From positions 1 to 64,000 of the forward strand of contig NZ_JAJEKE010000011.1 of assembly GCF_024363565.1 (NCBI RefSeq): DNA of 64,000 bases, in the 5' to 3' direction. Shown in pieces: positions 9,628-18,761 of this stretch (positions are counted from its first letter, which is position 1; every line of letters starts with the position of its first letter). This stretch comes from Lutispora saccharofermentans (GTDB taxonomy: Bacteria > Bacillota > Clostridia > Lutisporales > Lutisporaceae). Made by a program: the position numbers and the translations under genes. The notes under the pieces are model-generated. The model saw only the letters and a list, made by a program, of their open reading frames with translations, searched no databases and was not told where the DNA came from.

Positions 9628-10239
9628 CTATTTTACCATAATCAAATCCTTGATTGCTTCATATCTTTTTTCTCCGATCCCCGTCACATTCTTTATGTCT
9701 TCAATGCTTTTAAAAGGGCCGTTGGCCTCTCTGTATTCAATAATTCTTTTTGCATAGGCTTCCCCTATTCCAGGCAGGGAATCAAGCTCAGATGCCCCTG
9801 CAATGTTTATATTTATTTTCCCGTCATTCAAGCTTCCGGCTTGGCTGCTGCTTGATTCAGAAGCTGTCCCTTGTATTGTTTCCCCAATTTTAGGTATGTA
9901 AACCTTTTCTTCATCCATGAGCTTTTTTGACAAATTTACTGCATCCAGATCTGCTTCAGCAAGTGCGCCTCCTACATAAGAAAGGGCTTCTCCCAATCTG
10001 GTTCCTTCTTTAACCCATATAAAACCCGGCTGCTTGACCTGTCCTGCGATATGAACGCCTATCTTTGAAGCTTCTTGGGGAATATCATTTTCTTCTCCAT
10101 CATTTTCTGTTTTCTCATGTTCTCCATCCTGAAGTAATATCTCAGAAGGTTTTTGTGAATTTATATAAATGGTACCTGAGAGAGCAAAGCATAGAACTAT
10201 TATTATCGAAAACAGCAGCTTTTCTTTTCTGGAATTCAT
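9628..10239 (-). CDS. comEA: ComEA-like DNA-binding protein (SLBB plus helix-hairpin-helix)
   Basis: 203 aa from the ATG at 10239, with AGGA six bases upstream; an in-frame GTG at 10251 is less well placed. It has one N-terminal membrane anchor (LLFSIIIVLCFALSGTIYI), an acidic linker, an SLBB-type domain (about 60-115, IGVHIAGQVKQPGFIWV), a serine-rich linker and a C-terminal tandem helix-hairpin-helix domain (ININIAGASELDSLPGIGEAYAKRI, split by the usual GIGEKRYEAI repeat). ComEA proteins bind double-stranded DNA at the cell surface during uptake. ComEB and ComEC are not in the window. The gene stands alone, divergent from dacF. Confidence 0.88.
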   Translation of the reverse strand: MNSRKEKLLFSIIIVLCFALSGTIYINSQKPSEILLQDGEHEKTENDGEENDIPQEASKIGVHIAGQVKQPGFIWVKEGTRLGEALSYVGGALAEADLDAVNLSKKLMDEEKVYIPKIGETIQGTASESSSSQAGSLNDGKININIAGASELDSLPGIGEAYAKRIIEYREANGPFKSIEDIKNVTGIGEKRYEAIKDLIMVK

Positions 10240-10388
10240 AATTTCCTGCACCCCTTGTACAACTTTAATATAGATATTTTCTACAACTCTTGAGTAATTC
10301 CTGTTTTTTTTACAATCTTTATATAAATAATGTTTTTTATATCTTTTTTTGATATACTAAATATTGAATACTTGAGATGGAGGCAATG

Positions 10389-11660
10389 ATGAAAAAAAAG
10401 TTCATATTATTAACAGCGTTTATAGTTTTCATTTGCAGTATCAGCAGCATATGGGCCGAACCTAATGTTAGCTCCCCTTCAGCTATTCTTATGGATGCGA
10501 AATCGGGCAGAGTCTTATATGAAAAAGATGCGGATATCAAGAGGTTTCCGGCCAGCACAACAAAAATAATGACTGCAATACTATGCATAGAACATGGAAA
10601 TCTGGATGATGTAGTCACTATTGGCACCAATCCTTCTTTGGTTGAAAGAGGAAGCAGTCAGATCTATCTTATACCTGAAGAAAAGCTTACTTTAGAACAG
10701 CTTTTATATGCGATGATGCTGGAATCAGCAAATGATGCTGCAGTTGCAATTGCGGAGCACATATCAGGCTCGGTAGAGGAATTCGCAAAGCTTATGAATA
10801 AACGGGCAAAGGAGCTGGGTGCCCAAAACACTAATTTTGTCAATCCCAACGGTCTTCATGATGATAATCATGTTACTACAGCCAAAGATCTGGCTTTGAT
10901 TGCAAAATACGGAATGACACTTCCGAAGTTCAGGGAAGTGGTGAACACCGTTAAGTATACCATACCGGAAACCAATAAGCAGCCGGTGAGAGACTACATA
11001 ACCAATACAAATAAGTTGATATGGAAAAGCAATAAAAAGTATAGCTATGAATATGCAATAGGCATTAAAACAGGCTACACCGTAAAAGCCAAGAACAATT
11101 TGGTAGCCGGTGCTTTAAAGGACGGAACAGAGCTTATATCTGTCGTAATGGCTGAAAACGGCATAAGCGATTCTTCAAATGTTTATACTGCCACAAAAGA
11201 GTTGTTTGAGTACGGATTCAGCAGCTATTCAAACAAGAATTTATTGACCAAAGACCAGGTTGTTACTACCGTGACATTGCCGGGCTCCGATGAAAAAGTA
11301 AATTTGCTGGCTGCAGAGGATTATGGCCTTCTTGTATCAAATGAGGAAATACCTAAAATAGGAAGCAGCATAAATATAATTGATGGAATTAAAAAGCCTA
11401 TAGAAAAGAATCAAGTTCTTGGCTTTATCAGCTATTCGTTAGATGGCAAAGAGGTCAAAAAAATAGAATTGCTATCTGCGGAAGAGTTTTTAATGCCCGA
11501 AAAATCACCAAAAAGATTTTTGAAATGGCTTTTATGGGCTTTTATATTATACATTTTGTGGAGAACTGTTGTAGTATACAGCCGTTATCTCAGGAAAAAA
11601 AGAAGAAAAAGGGAAACCCCTGTGCTCTTTATGAATAGAAGAAGAGGCCGCATTTGGTAA
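10389..11660 (+). CDS. dacF: D-alanyl-D-alanine carboxypeptidase (DacF/PBP5 family)
   Basis: 423 aa from the ATG at 10389, five bases after GGAGG; two earlier in-frame ATGs (10377, 10386) are too close to or before that site. The order is: signal peptide (about 1-23), a serine peptidase S11 domain with SxxK as STTK (S56, K59), SxN as SAN in the LESANDAAV segment and KTG in GIKTGYT, a PBP5-type C-terminal beta domain, and a late membrane helix (WLLWAFILYILW) with a basic tail. It trims the terminal D-Ala of peptidoglycan pentapeptides outside the membrane. In clostridia such genes act in vegetative wall or spore cortex synthesis; which applies is not visible here. Confidence 0.92.
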   Translation: MKKKFILLTAFIVFICSISSIWAEPNVSSPSAILMDAKSGRVLYEKDADIKRFPASTTKIMTAILCIEHGNLDDVVTIGTNPSLVERGSSQIYLIPEEKLTLEQLLYAMMLESANDAAVAIAEHISGSVEEFAKLMNKRAKELGAQNTNFVNPNGLHDDNHVTTAKDLALIAKYGMTLPKFREVVNTVKYTIPETNKQPVRDYITNTNKLIWKSNKKYSYEYAIGIKTGYTVKAKNNLVAGALKDGTELISVVMAENGISDSSNVYTATKELFEYGFSSYSNKNLLTKDQVVTTVTLPGSDEKVNLLAAEDYGLLVSNEEIPKIGSSINIIDGIKKPIEKNQVLGFISYSLDGKEVKKIELLSAEEFLMPEKSPKRFLKWLLWAFILYILWRTVVVYSRYLRKKRRKRETPVLFMNRRRGRIW

Positions 11661-11678
11661 GCAGGCCTCTTTATTGTT
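11642..11678 (+). terminator. Terminator between dacF and ridA (convergent)
   Basis: AAGAGGCC (11642-11649) pairs with GGCCTCTT (11663-11670) and is followed by TATTGTTCT. The stop codon of dacF (11658-11660) sits in the loop. The stem also works on the opposite strand for ridA. Confidence 0.7.
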
Positions 11679-11680
11679 CT

Positions 11681-12064
11681 CTAAGATATGTAAGCTATAA
11701 CTTCAATTTCAACCAAAACATCCATGGGCAATCTTGCAACTTCTACACAGGATCTGGCAGGTTGATTCTTTGTGAAGTACTGGGCATATATCTCATTAAC
11801 CTTGCTGAAGTTATTCATATCTTTAATAAAAACAGTGGTCTTGAGCACATTATCGAGATTGGTACCTGCAGCCTCAAGAATTCCTTTTATGTTCTCAAGG
11901 CACTGTTTTGCCTGACATTGAACATCTCCTTCAGCAATTTTCATCGTTGCCGGATTGAGAGGGGTTTGCCCTGATACAAATAAAAGATTTCCAAATTTTA
12001 TACCTTGCGAATAAGGCCCTATAGCACCTGGAGCACTGGTTGTGCTAATCACTTCTTTAACCAT
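11681..12064 (-). CDS. ridA: RidA family enamine/imine deaminase
   Basis: 127 aa, the full length of RidA (YjgF/YER057c/UK114). Conserved blocks are seen: APGAIGPYSQGIKFGNLLFVSGQ, the NIKGILEAAGTNLDNVLKTTVF segment, and the catalytic-site arginine in the PARSCVEVARLP motif near residue 105, followed by EIEVIAY. RidA hydrolyses reactive 2-aminoacrylate and related imines made by PLP enzymes. It follows a YheO-type regulator gene by 19 bp on the same strand, a pairing seen repeatedly in clostridia, so the regulator may control it. Confidence 0.95.
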   Translation of the reverse strand: MVKEVISTTSAPGAIGPYSQGIKFGNLLFVSGQTPLNPATMKIAEGDVQCQAKQCLENIKGILEAAGTNLDNVLKTTVFIKDMNNFSKVNEIYAQYFTKNQPARSCVEVARLPMDVLVEIEVIAYIS

Positions 12065-12083
12065 TGTAAAACCTCCTTAAAAT

Positions 12084-12737
12084 TTATTCATTTACTCTTA
12101 TTTCATCCAGATAATTATAAATTGTGTACCTGGAAACACAAAGCACTTTTGCAACATAGTCTACTGCACCCTTTATAAGGAAAACGCCTTTATCCTCCAA
12201 GGTTTCTACTATATTTACCTTGTCCTCCTTTGACATAAAGGCCACAGGCTTGCCAAAGGACTCCAATGTCTTGTTGACGATATTGCTGAGAACCTCATTT
12301 ATGGTGCTGCCAAAACTCTCTTCCTGGCTTTCACCAGGAGAGCCTGGAGTATCAATATCAATCATGTCATTTAAAATATTTTTTACAACAGTAATTTCAG
12401 ATATATCAAAATTAGTGCATAAGAAACCTATTACTTCTCCTTTTTCATCCTTAATATACATGAGAGAAGACTTTAAAACCCTACCATCAGAGGTTTTTTT
12501 CATATAATTTATCTTATGCTTGTCAAACTGGGCCTTTTTCAAGGTTGCCAGGCCATATTCACTCATAGGCCCGCCTATAGTCCTGCCGGAAACATGGCCG
12601 TTTGCTATGGCAACTATGGAGTTCTGAGGATTGCTTATGTCATGAAGCACAACTTCACAATTTTTACCGAAGGTCTGTGCCAAACCTTCAACAATAGGCA
12701 CTAGTGCTTTTAATATAGGATGTATATTATTTTTCAA
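12084..12737 (-). CDS. YheO-like PAS/HTH transcriptional regulator
   Basis: 217 aa from the TTG at 12737, preceded by GAGGAGGG; the frame runs further upstream through a TATATTGTATATTGTATA repeat that looks like promoter rather than protein. It has an N-terminal YheO-type PAS domain (about 5-115: ILKALVPIVEGLAQTFGKNCEVVLHDI, then IVAIANGHVSGRTIGGP) and a C-terminal HTH domain (about 150-215: DKVNIVETLEDKGVFLIKGAVDYVAKVLCVSR split over the helices, then YTIYNYLDEIR). Proteins of this architecture regulate small amino-acid or imine metabolism operons. The likely target is ridA, 19 bp downstream. Confidence 0.88.
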   Translation of the reverse strand: MKNNIHPILKALVPIVEGLAQTFGKNCEVVLHDISNPQNSIVAIANGHVSGRTIGGPMSEYGLATLKKAQFDKHKINYMKKTSDGRVLKSSLMYIKDEKGEVIGFLCTNFDISEITVVKNILNDMIDIDTPGSPGESQEESFGSTINEVLSNIVNKTLESFGKPVAFMSKEDKVNIVETLEDKGVFLIKGAVDYVAKVLCVSRYTIYNYLDEIRVNE

Positions 12738-12836
12738 GGACTTACCCTCCTCATGCTTACATATATATTGTATATTGTATATTGTATCACAAACAAAAAC
12801 CCACATCCATAAAGGAAGTGAGATTTTATATAATAA

Positions 12837-13187
12837 CTATTCCTCTGTTTCTATTGTTTTTGCATCTACCCAAAGCCTCTCCAAGTTATAGAACTTCCTT
12901 TCCTCTTCATAGAAAATATGAATCACCACATCATAATAATCCAATAGGATCCATCTACCGCTTCTGAAGCCTTCTTTATGATGCATTGTATAACCGGCTT
13001 CCTCCATCTTTTCTTCAAGATTATCACAAAGAGCTTGAACATGGGTGGTAGAAGTACCTGTAGCTATAACAAAATAATCGCTTAAAGTAGATAATTCGCG
13101 TATATCAAGAACTTTTATATCCTTTGCCTTTTTATCCTGCAATATCTGCATAACCTTATCGACTTTGGCTCTAGAACTATCCTCCAA
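12837..13187 (-). CDS. rsfS: Ribosome silencing factor RsfS
   Basis: 116 aa, standard length. Conserved features are KAKDIKVLDIRELSTLSDYF, VIATGTSTTHVQALCDNLE and the C-terminal GRWILLDYYDVVIHIF, EEERKFYNLERLW. RsfS binds protein L14 of the 50S subunit and blocks joining of subunits during starvation. It is the last gene of a block in the order nadD, yqeK, LCP protein, rsfS, the usual Firmicute arrangement. Confidence 0.96.
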   Translation of the reverse strand: MEDSSRAKVDKVMQILQDKKAKDIKVLDIRELSTLSDYFVIATGTSTTHVQALCDNLEEKMEEAGYTMHHKEGFRSGRWILLDYYDVVIHIFYEEERKFYNLERLWVDAKTIETEE

Positions 13188-13252
13188 TAATATCCCTCCT
13201 GCATTTTAAATTAATTTGTTCTTCCGGCCGATTTCCTTTGCTGATGCTGTAT

Positions 13253-14206
13253 TTAACCGGCAATATCATCATTTTTTTCATCCTGGACTTTTTCTTCTGC
13301 GCTTTTTTGCAGCCCTATTTCATCATTTATCTCTTCAGTCATCTGTTTGAGCTTCTCCTCATCGTAAACAAAATAAGAAACCTTATTTATATAACTTCCA
13401 TCACCCGGCAAAGTATACATCTTTATGCCTTCCGGATCAATATCCTTTAATCTCAGCGCATAAGATGCCATTTCAGACTGCTCCATATTTGTTTTGATAT
13501 ACTTGCTGGCAGTATCCAGTATGGAAAAAGCCTTGGGCAATATTTTCGGGCTGGTCATATGCTTGATCAATGCCTTTGCAAATTCCTGCTGATTTGGTAT
13601 CCTTCCCAGATCTCCATTAGAATAAGTAGCACGGTATCTGACAAAATGAACTGAATTCTTGCCATTTAAAACCTGCTCTCCGGCCTTTATATCTATATGA
13701 AGATTTTGGGTGGGGTCATCATATTTCATATTTTCAGCAACCTTTATCCTGACACCGCCCATAATATCTATTATTTTTTCGGCGCCTTTGAAGTCCATCT
13801 CTATATAATAATGTATAGGAATATCTAAAAGATCTCCTACGGTATCCATAGCCAAAGGCGCTCCTTCTTTTCTGGCCACAGCAGAATTAATCTTATTATA
13901 ACCATAGTTGCCGATATTGACCCTTGTATCTCTTGGAACAGATATTAAAGCTGCTTTATTGTTTTCTTTATTAAATCTCAGTACCATCATAAAATCCGAT
14001 CTTGCATCATCTATTCCCATTATAAGAAAGTTTATGATAGGATCGTCCTTGGCGCTGGGAGGCTCAAGATCCGGATTTTCTTCTACTATCTGAGCGAACT
14101 CCGAACTACTGGCTTTAAATCTTCCCAGATAATAATATGTTGCCCCTCCGATCACAATAGCAAAACCCAAAAATGATGCGATAAAAATTATTAAAAATTT
14201 CTTCAT
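13253..14206 (-). CDS. LytR-CpsA-Psr (LCP) family cell-wall glycopolymer transferase
   Basis: 317 aa from the ATG at 14206, preceded by GGAGTG; the frame begins 30 bases earlier, inside yqeK. There is one N-terminal membrane anchor (FLIIFIASFLGFAIVIGGATYYYLG) and an extracytoplasmic LCP domain (about 70-220) with the family marks FLIMGIDDARSDFMMVLRFN, ISVPRDTRV, the GAEKIIDIMGGVRI block and VHFVRYRATYSNGDLGRIPNQQ split around R. LCP enzymes attach anionic polymers from undecaprenyl carriers to peptidoglycan. It overlaps the end of yqeK slightly in frame and is followed by rsfS. Confidence 0.93.
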   Translation of the reverse strand: MKKFLIIFIASFLGFAIVIGGATYYYLGRFKASSSEFAQIVEENPDLEPPSAKDDPIINFLIMGIDDARSDFMMVLRFNKENNKAALISVPRDTRVNIGNYGYNKINSAVARKEGAPLAMDTVGDLLDIPIHYYIEMDFKGAEKIIDIMGGVRIKVAENMKYDDPTQNLHIDIKAGEQVLNGKNSVHFVRYRATYSNGDLGRIPNQQEFAKALIKHMTSPKILPKAFSILDTASKYIKTNMEQSEMASYALRLKDIDPEGIKMYTLPGDGSYINKVSYFVYDEEKLKQMTEEINDEIGLQKSAEEKVQDEKNDDIAG

Positions 14207-14219
14207 GATAACACTCCAT

Positions 14220-14795
14220 TCATATTTGTGTGACATTACCTATTAGAAAATTTCTTGCACTAACCGTATCATGATGAAGCAATCCTTTTTTCTCTATAAC
14301 ATATAATATTGTTAAATCAAGAGCATATAGCAAAGCGCTATCCAGATCATTATAGGCCAAAGCCCTTATTTCTTCTATCCCTTCAAACTTTCTTGAGGGT
14401 TCAATGTAATCAGCAATAAAAATAATCTTTTCCATTAGTGTCATGCTTTCTCTGCCTGTGACATGATATCTTACAGCAGACAAAATTTCTTCATCATTTA
14501 TACCAAATACTGCTTTGCTCACATAAACCGAAGCAGGCCCATGCAATACCTCAGGTATCTTATAGCTTTCCTGATCTACGGGGAATCCGGATTCTCTCGC
14601 ATAATAAACCAAATCATCATATTTTTCTTCCTTGCTGCAATCATGTATCAATCCGGCCAGTCTGGCTTTGCGCTCATCACAGCCGTAATGCCTGGCAAGA
14701 GCTTCAGCTAAATCTGCTACATTTTTTGAATGAGTATATCTCTTGTGGGACAGATGCTCTTCCAAATATAGATATATATCGGATAAATCTAACAT
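14220..14795 (-). CDS. yqeK: YqeK family HD-domain Ap4A hydrolase
   Basis: 191 aa with the HD-domain metal ligands spread as HKRYTHSKNVA, GLIHDCSKE (the HD pair) and VLHGPASV, then VRYHVTGRESM. YqeK enzymes hydrolyse diadenosine tetraphosphate symmetrically to two ADP. It lies 13 bp after nadD, the conserved order in Firmicutes. Confidence 0.94.
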   Translation of the reverse strand: MLDLSDIYLYLEEHLSHKRYTHSKNVADLAEALARHYGCDERKARLAGLIHDCSKEEKYDDLVYYARESGFPVDQESYKIPEVLHGPASVYVSKAVFGINDEEILSAVRYHVTGRESMTLMEKIIFIADYIEPSRKFEGIEEIRALAYNDLDSALLYALDLTILYVIEKKGLLHHDTVSARNFLIGNVTQI

Positions 14796-14808
14796 ATCTC
14801 ATTCCCCA

Positions 14809-15444
14809 TTACTTCAAATATAGCCGGCTTTTTCTGATATAATGCTCAACAGCTTCAGGAAGAAGATATCTTATGGTTTTATTGTTCAATATCCTGTCTC
14901 TGATATCTGTAGACGAAATAGCCAGAGAAGGAACTTCAATGCTGAATATTTCTTTATCATATTTAGACTTAATTTCTGTAAGCTTTTGTTCCATATCTTT
15001 TCCATAAAAACCGGGCCTTGTAGCTGCTACAAATCTGCACATTCCTAAAAGCTCATCAACATTATGCCAGGTGAGTATCTCTAATATCGCATCCGCACCC
15101 GTAATAAAATATATCTCAGCATCATCGCCATGAATACTGCGAAGCTCTCTTATGGTATCCACAGTATAAGTCATGCCGCTTCTCTCTATTTCAAGCCTTG
15201 ATACCTCAAAATAAGGATTTGTAATTGTCGCCAGCACTGTCATAAGATATCTGTGATTTACATCAGAGGTGGGTCTGTGCATCTTGTGAGGAGGGTTCTT
15301 TGTAGGCATGAAAAGAACCTTGTCCAGCTTGAACTTATCTCTAACTGCTTCTGCAGTAACTAAATGTCCATAATGTATCGGATCAAAAGTTCCTCCCATA
15401 ACCGCAAATCTCTTGTAAATACCATTCTTTGAATCTGTTCTCAT
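14809..15444 (-). CDS. nadD: Nicotinate-nucleotide adenylyltransferase NadD
   Basis: 211 aa. The nucleotidyltransferase signature [12 protein letters not shown] (17-28) is near the N-terminus and the second motif [11 protein letters not shown] near residue 180. NadD adenylates nicotinate mononucleotide to deamido-NAD in NAD synthesis. A short N-terminal extension of about 10 residues precedes the first strand. GAGGT lies about ten bases before the ATG. It is the first gene of the nadD-yqeK-LCP-rsfS block; the usual upstream partner obg is not here. Confidence 0.96.
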   Translation of the reverse strand: MRTDSKNGIYKRFAVMGGTFDPIHYGHLVTAEAVRDKFKLDKVLFMPTKNPPHKMHRPTSDVNHRYLMTVLATITNPYFEVSRLEIERSGMTYTVDTIRELRSIHGDDAEIYFITGADAILEILTWHNVDELLGMCRFVAATRPGFYGKDMEQKLTEIKSKYDKEIFSIEVPSLAISSTDIRDRILNNKTIRYLLPEAVEHYIRKSRLYLK

Positions 15445-15536
15445 CTTCTTTTGTACCTCGTATAGTTATTATACTGCATCATTCAATGTACAGTTGTAAA
15501 TATTATACACCATTCTTTTATACAGTGGAAGAAGTT

Positions 15537-16205
15537 TTAACTCAGTTCAATAAGGCTTATGCCTTCAATAGCACCTATTGCTTCAATTATATCCTCAGCT
15601 TTAATGTCCTTCAGGCTTTTTAATGTAAGCTTTATTATCACATTAAAATCATCAGCGGTCTCTATTGATATATTTTTAATCGTAACATTAAGCCTTCCAA
15701 GCTCAATACCGATCCTGCCGATTTGACCCGGCCTATCTACAGACTTTACGCTTAAATTGAGATAGGCATTCTTCTCATTTATCATAATTTCAAGCTTATT
15801 TAATACAATCAGGGACAGCAGTACAAATCCTGTGGCAAAGATCGCTCCCATATAAAAACCTATTCCGCAGACCAAACCTATACATGCAACAGACCAAAGA
15901 CTGGCAGCTGTAGTCAACCCTCTTATAGTAGGACCTTCCTTAATAATCGTGCCGGCTCCTAAAAATCCTATGCCGCTTATCACTTGTGCTCCCAGCCTCA
16001 TCGGATCCATGCTGGTTTGATTCTTAAACAAATCAAAGGCATACAGATTTCCTATGATGACAAGTGAGGAAGCCACACTCACAAGTATGTGAGTCCTTAA
16101 ACCGGCAGGGCGGTTTGAGGTTTCCCTTTCCAGCCCCACCAGTCCTGCCAGAATTGCTGCTATTCCCAGCCGTAAAAGCACCTCAAATAAATCGGGCATA
16201 AACAT
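15537..16205 (-). CDS. MgtC/SapB family membrane protein
   Basis: 222 aa. Four to five transmembrane helices occupy residues about 8-140 with the family signature GLVGLERETSNRPAGLRTHIL split at R, and a C-terminal cytoplasmic ACT-like domain (about 145-220) follows. Hallmarks such as GAQVISGIGFLGAGTI and GLTTAASLWSVACIGL are clear. MgtC proteins modulate ATP synthase or Mg2+ homeostasis in pathogens; most chromosomal members are uncharacterised. AGGAGGGATGTTT-type spacing supports the start. It is monocistronic. Confidence 0.9.
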   Translation of the reverse strand: MFMPDLFEVLLRLGIAAILAGLVGLERETSNRPAGLRTHILVSVASSLVIIGNLYAFDLFKNQTSMDPMRLGAQVISGIGFLGAGTIIKEGPTIRGLTTAASLWSVACIGLVCGIGFYMGAIFATGFVLLSLIVLNKLEIMINEKNAYLNLSVKSVDRPGQIGRIGIELGRLNVTIKNISIETADDFNVIIKLTLKSLKDIKAEDIIEAIGAIEGISLIELS

Positions 16206-16356
16206 CCCTCCTGTCTATAGTATATATTAGATTATATGCAAAATTTAGCAAGTTTAAAAGCAATAAAGAAGAATGTACTGAAATAATGCGATTCGAAAAA
16301 AATAGTTTAAGTTGTGGTATAATACCTATGATGAAAATAATATGGGAGATGATAGC

Positions 16357-17202
16357 TTGAAAAATGAAATCATTGAAAAATACTTAATATATAATGGCAG
16401 CATAATAGAGCGGGAATCATATGAGCCCTGCAACGATTTTGCAGCCAATGTGGTATATGAGGTAATAAGAGTCATTGATGGAGTTCCTCTATTTTGGGAG
16501 GAGCATATGGATAGATTGATAAAGTCTTCAGACATGATCAGTATGGATATAAGGCCATTATCCGACAGCATTTCTGCAGATATTAAAAAGCTTATAGAAA
16601 TTAACAATAAACCTGTTAAAAACTTAAAAGTTCTTGCTTGCAAAGATGACAAAGGTGTCATCGATTACTCCGTATTCTTTATTCGGAGCAACTATCCCCA
16701 GCCCGAGCTTTATGAGAAGGGCATCAAAACCATATTGTTCAATGCCCTGAGGGAAAACCCGAATGCAAAAGTCCAAAATTCCGGATTAAGAGAAAGAGTC
16801 AATAAGGCATTATTAGAGAGCAGTGCTTATGAGGCGCTTTTGGTAAATGAAGCAAATGAAATAACTGAAGGCAGCAAATCCAATGTGTTTTTTGTAAAAA
16901 ATAATTCGCTTTACACCTCTCCGAAGCAAGAGGTGCTTCTTGGAGTCACCAGAACCCGCGTAATTGAATTGGCCAGAAGCTTGGGCATAGAAGTTATTGA
17001 AGTATCTATACATAAATCTTTTTTAGAAAAATGTGATGGTCTTTTTATAACCGGAACTTCACCAAAGGTGCTTCCGATTTCGAAAGTGGATGAGTTCAAA
17101 TATGCGTCTTCCAAAAACGAAACCATATTAGCGATTATGAATGCCTATGATTCGCTTATTGCAGATTATATCGAGAAGCTTGAACGAGACTTCATTCAGT
17201 GA
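16357..17202 (+). CDS. Class IV aminotransferase (branched-chain aminotransferase / ADC lyase-like)
   Basis: 281 aa from the TTG at 16357, which has GGGAG upstream; the 15 codons before it have no ribosome binding site. It belongs to the fold-type IV PLP enzymes: YEVIRVIDGVPLFWEEHMDRL, the PLP lysine region, EANEITEGSKSNVFFVK, and the C-terminal LFITGTSPKVLPI. This set covers branched-chain aminotransferase, D-amino acid transaminase and aminodeoxychorismate lyase, and I cannot choose between them. The last residues, ERDFIQ, and the stop are encoded by the start of a family 2 repeat, so the natural C-terminus has probably been rewritten. Confidence 0.85.
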   Translation: MKNEIIEKYLIYNGSIIERESYEPCNDFAANVVYEVIRVIDGVPLFWEEHMDRLIKSSDMISMDIRPLSDSISADIKKLIEINNKPVKNLKVLACKDDKGVIDYSVFFIRSNYPQPELYEKGIKTILFNALRENPNAKVQNSGLRERVNKALLESSAYEALLVNEANEITEGSKSNVFFVKNNSLYTSPKQEVLLGVTRTRVIELARSLGIEVIEVSIHKSFLEKCDGLFITGTSPKVLPISKVDEFKYASSKNETILAIMNAYDSLIADYIEKLERDFIQ

Positions 17203-17313
17203 GGGATTCGATCCCTACTGAATGTTAGTCGAGTCCATGCTGGACTTAGCCGCCATTAGGCACCCGTCGAATATAGAGGCGGGAGTCTTAGGGCAGGTTA
17301 GTTCAGTGATAAA
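17180..17313 (+). repeat. Family 2 structured repeat, copy 1
   Basis: It begins TTGAACGAGACTTCATTCAG and ends GTTAGTTCAGTGATAAA. Hairpins, in order: CATTCAGT-(G)-AGGGAT-TCG-ATCCCT-ACTGAATG; AGTCC-ATGCT-GGACT; an outer stem around GCCGCC/AGGGC enclosing CCCGTC/GGCGGG. Compared with copies at 22.7 and 47.3 kb the stems keep pairing while their bases differ. Its first 23 bases are the end of the aminotransferase gene. Confidence 0.85.
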
Positions 17314-17334
17314 AATTAAATCTTTCTTTTTTAA

Positions 17335-17386
17335 AATAATTAATAAAGCGAGGATCCGGATCCTCGCTTTATTAATTATTATTTTT
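17335..17386. terminator. Perfect 46-bp palindrome, bidirectional terminator
   Basis: Two 23-bp arms (17335-17357 and 17358-17380), centred on GGATCC|GGATCC, match perfectly. T-rich sequence flanks both sides. It lies between the convergent aminotransferase and symporter genes and can terminate both. Confidence 0.9.
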
Positions 17387-17390
17387 TATT

Positions 17391-18761
17391 TTATGCCTTT
17401 ATATTTTTCTTTTCTTCTATATATTGCTTTGAAAAGAATTCCTTAGTGAGCTTTACTATGACTCCGCTCAATCCCAAGACACCTATTAAGTTAGGAATAG
17501 CCATCAAGCCGTTTAAAGTATCAGCTAAATCCCAAAGCATATTCAAGCCGCCGATAGAACCTATAACTATAAATGGTATAAAAATTATTCTGTAAATTTT
17601 ATTGACCTTAGGTCCGAATAGATATTCTGCGCAGCGTTCTCCATAATATGCCCAGCCCAGTATGGTTGAGAATGCAAACAGCAGTATTCCTATGGATACT
17701 ATATATCCGCCTATTCCCGGAAGGCCTTCGTTAAATGCCATTGTAGTCAATGCTGCACCTGTTTCTCCGCTATCCCATACTCCTGACAGCATGATAGATA
17801 ATGCAGTAATAGTGCATATTACGATTGTATCCATAAATACTTCAAATATTCCCCAAAGCCCCTGGCGTACGGGATGATCCGTAGTTGCCGCAGCATGGGC
17901 TATAGGAGCGCTTCCAAGACCGGCTTCGTTGGAGAATACTCCGCGGGCAATACCTTTTGTCATAGCAAGCTTCACAGTTGAACCTGCAAAGCCTCCAACT
18001 GCAGCAGCAGGTGTAAATGCATTGCCAAAAATCATTCCAAAAGCTTCTCCAACGTGAGAGATATTCACTAATATTATTATTATGCCGCCAACAATATAAA
18101 ACGCAGCCATGAAGGGCACCAATAGCTCAGTAACCTGTCCTATTCTCTTTATGCCGCCAATTATTACTATTGCTGATAAAACTGCAATTACGATACCAGA
18201 AGCCAGCTTGGGTACCCCAAAGGTTACTTCGAGGGATGCTGCAACGGAGTTGGACTGAACCATATTGCCTATGCCAAATGCTGCAAGAGCTCCAAAAGCA
18301 GCGAATATATATGCCAGCCATTTCCACTTTAATCCGTTTGTGATATAATACATGGGACCTCCGACGTAACGTCCGTCAGGAGTCTTTTCTCTGTAGTTAA
18401 CAGCAAGTACAACTTCTCCATATTTAGTAGTCATTCCAAATACAGCAGAGAGCCACATCCAAAATACAGCTCCCGGTCCTCCGGTAGCTATAGCAGTAGC
18501 AACTCCGGCAACGTTTCCTGTTCCAACAGTTGCTGCCAACGCAGTTGCAACAGCCTGGAAGGCTGTTACTTCGCCTTCGCCTCTTTGTTCCTTAGAGAAA
18601 ATTTTCATCAACGTACTTTTAAGAATGTAGCCTAGTTTGCCAAGAGACATAAAATTAGTGCGTAGAGTTAGATAAATGCCAGTACCTACAAGAAGCACCA
18701 GCATGGGGGGCCCCCATACAAAGCCATTGATAATGCCGTTGATTTCCATTAACTTGTCCAT
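17391..18761 (-). CDS. Sodium:alanine/glycine symporter (AGCS family)
   Basis: 456 aa with about 11 hydrophobic helices. AGCS hallmarks are ALAATVGTGNVAGVATAI (near 75-95), WMWLSAVFGMTTKYGEVVLA, GGPMYYI, and the very conserved NEAGLGSAPIAHAAA near residue 275. Members import alanine or glycine with Na+. CGAGGAGGTATTCC precedes the ATG. The roughly 300-bp region upstream, shared with cwlJ, shows no glycine riboswitch. With gcv genes elsewhere in the window it could feed glycine, but this is only inference. Confidence 0.95.
   Translation of the reverse strand: MDKLMEINGIINGFVWGPPMLVLLVGTGIYLTLRTNFMSLGKLGYILKSTLMKIFSKEQRGEGEVTAFQAVATALAATVGTGNVAGVATAIATGGPGAVFWMWLSAVFGMTTKYGEVVLAVNYREKTPDGRYVGGPMYYITNGLKWKWLAYIFAAFGALAAFGIGNMVQSNSVAASLEVTFGVPKLASGIVIAVLSAIVIIGGIKRIGQVTELLVPFMAAFYIVGGIIIILVNISHVGEAFGMIFGNAFTPAAAVGGFAGSTVKLAMTKGIARGVFSNEAGLGSAPIAHAAATTDHPVRQGLWGIFEVFMDTIVICTITALSIMLSGVWDSGETGAALTTMAFNEGLPGIGGYIVSIGILLFAFSTILGWAYYGERCAEYLFGPKVNKIYRIIFIPFIVIGSIGGLNMLWDLADTLNGLMAIPNLIGVLGLSGVIVKLTKEFFSKQYIEEKKNIKA

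Noticed and set aside
17180-17313. A tRNA-like T arm (GGGATTCGATCCC) in the family 2 repeat
   Set aside because: Other copies do not keep the TTCGA loop, no anticodon arm or acceptor stem can be drawn, and the hairpin order does not fit a tRNA.
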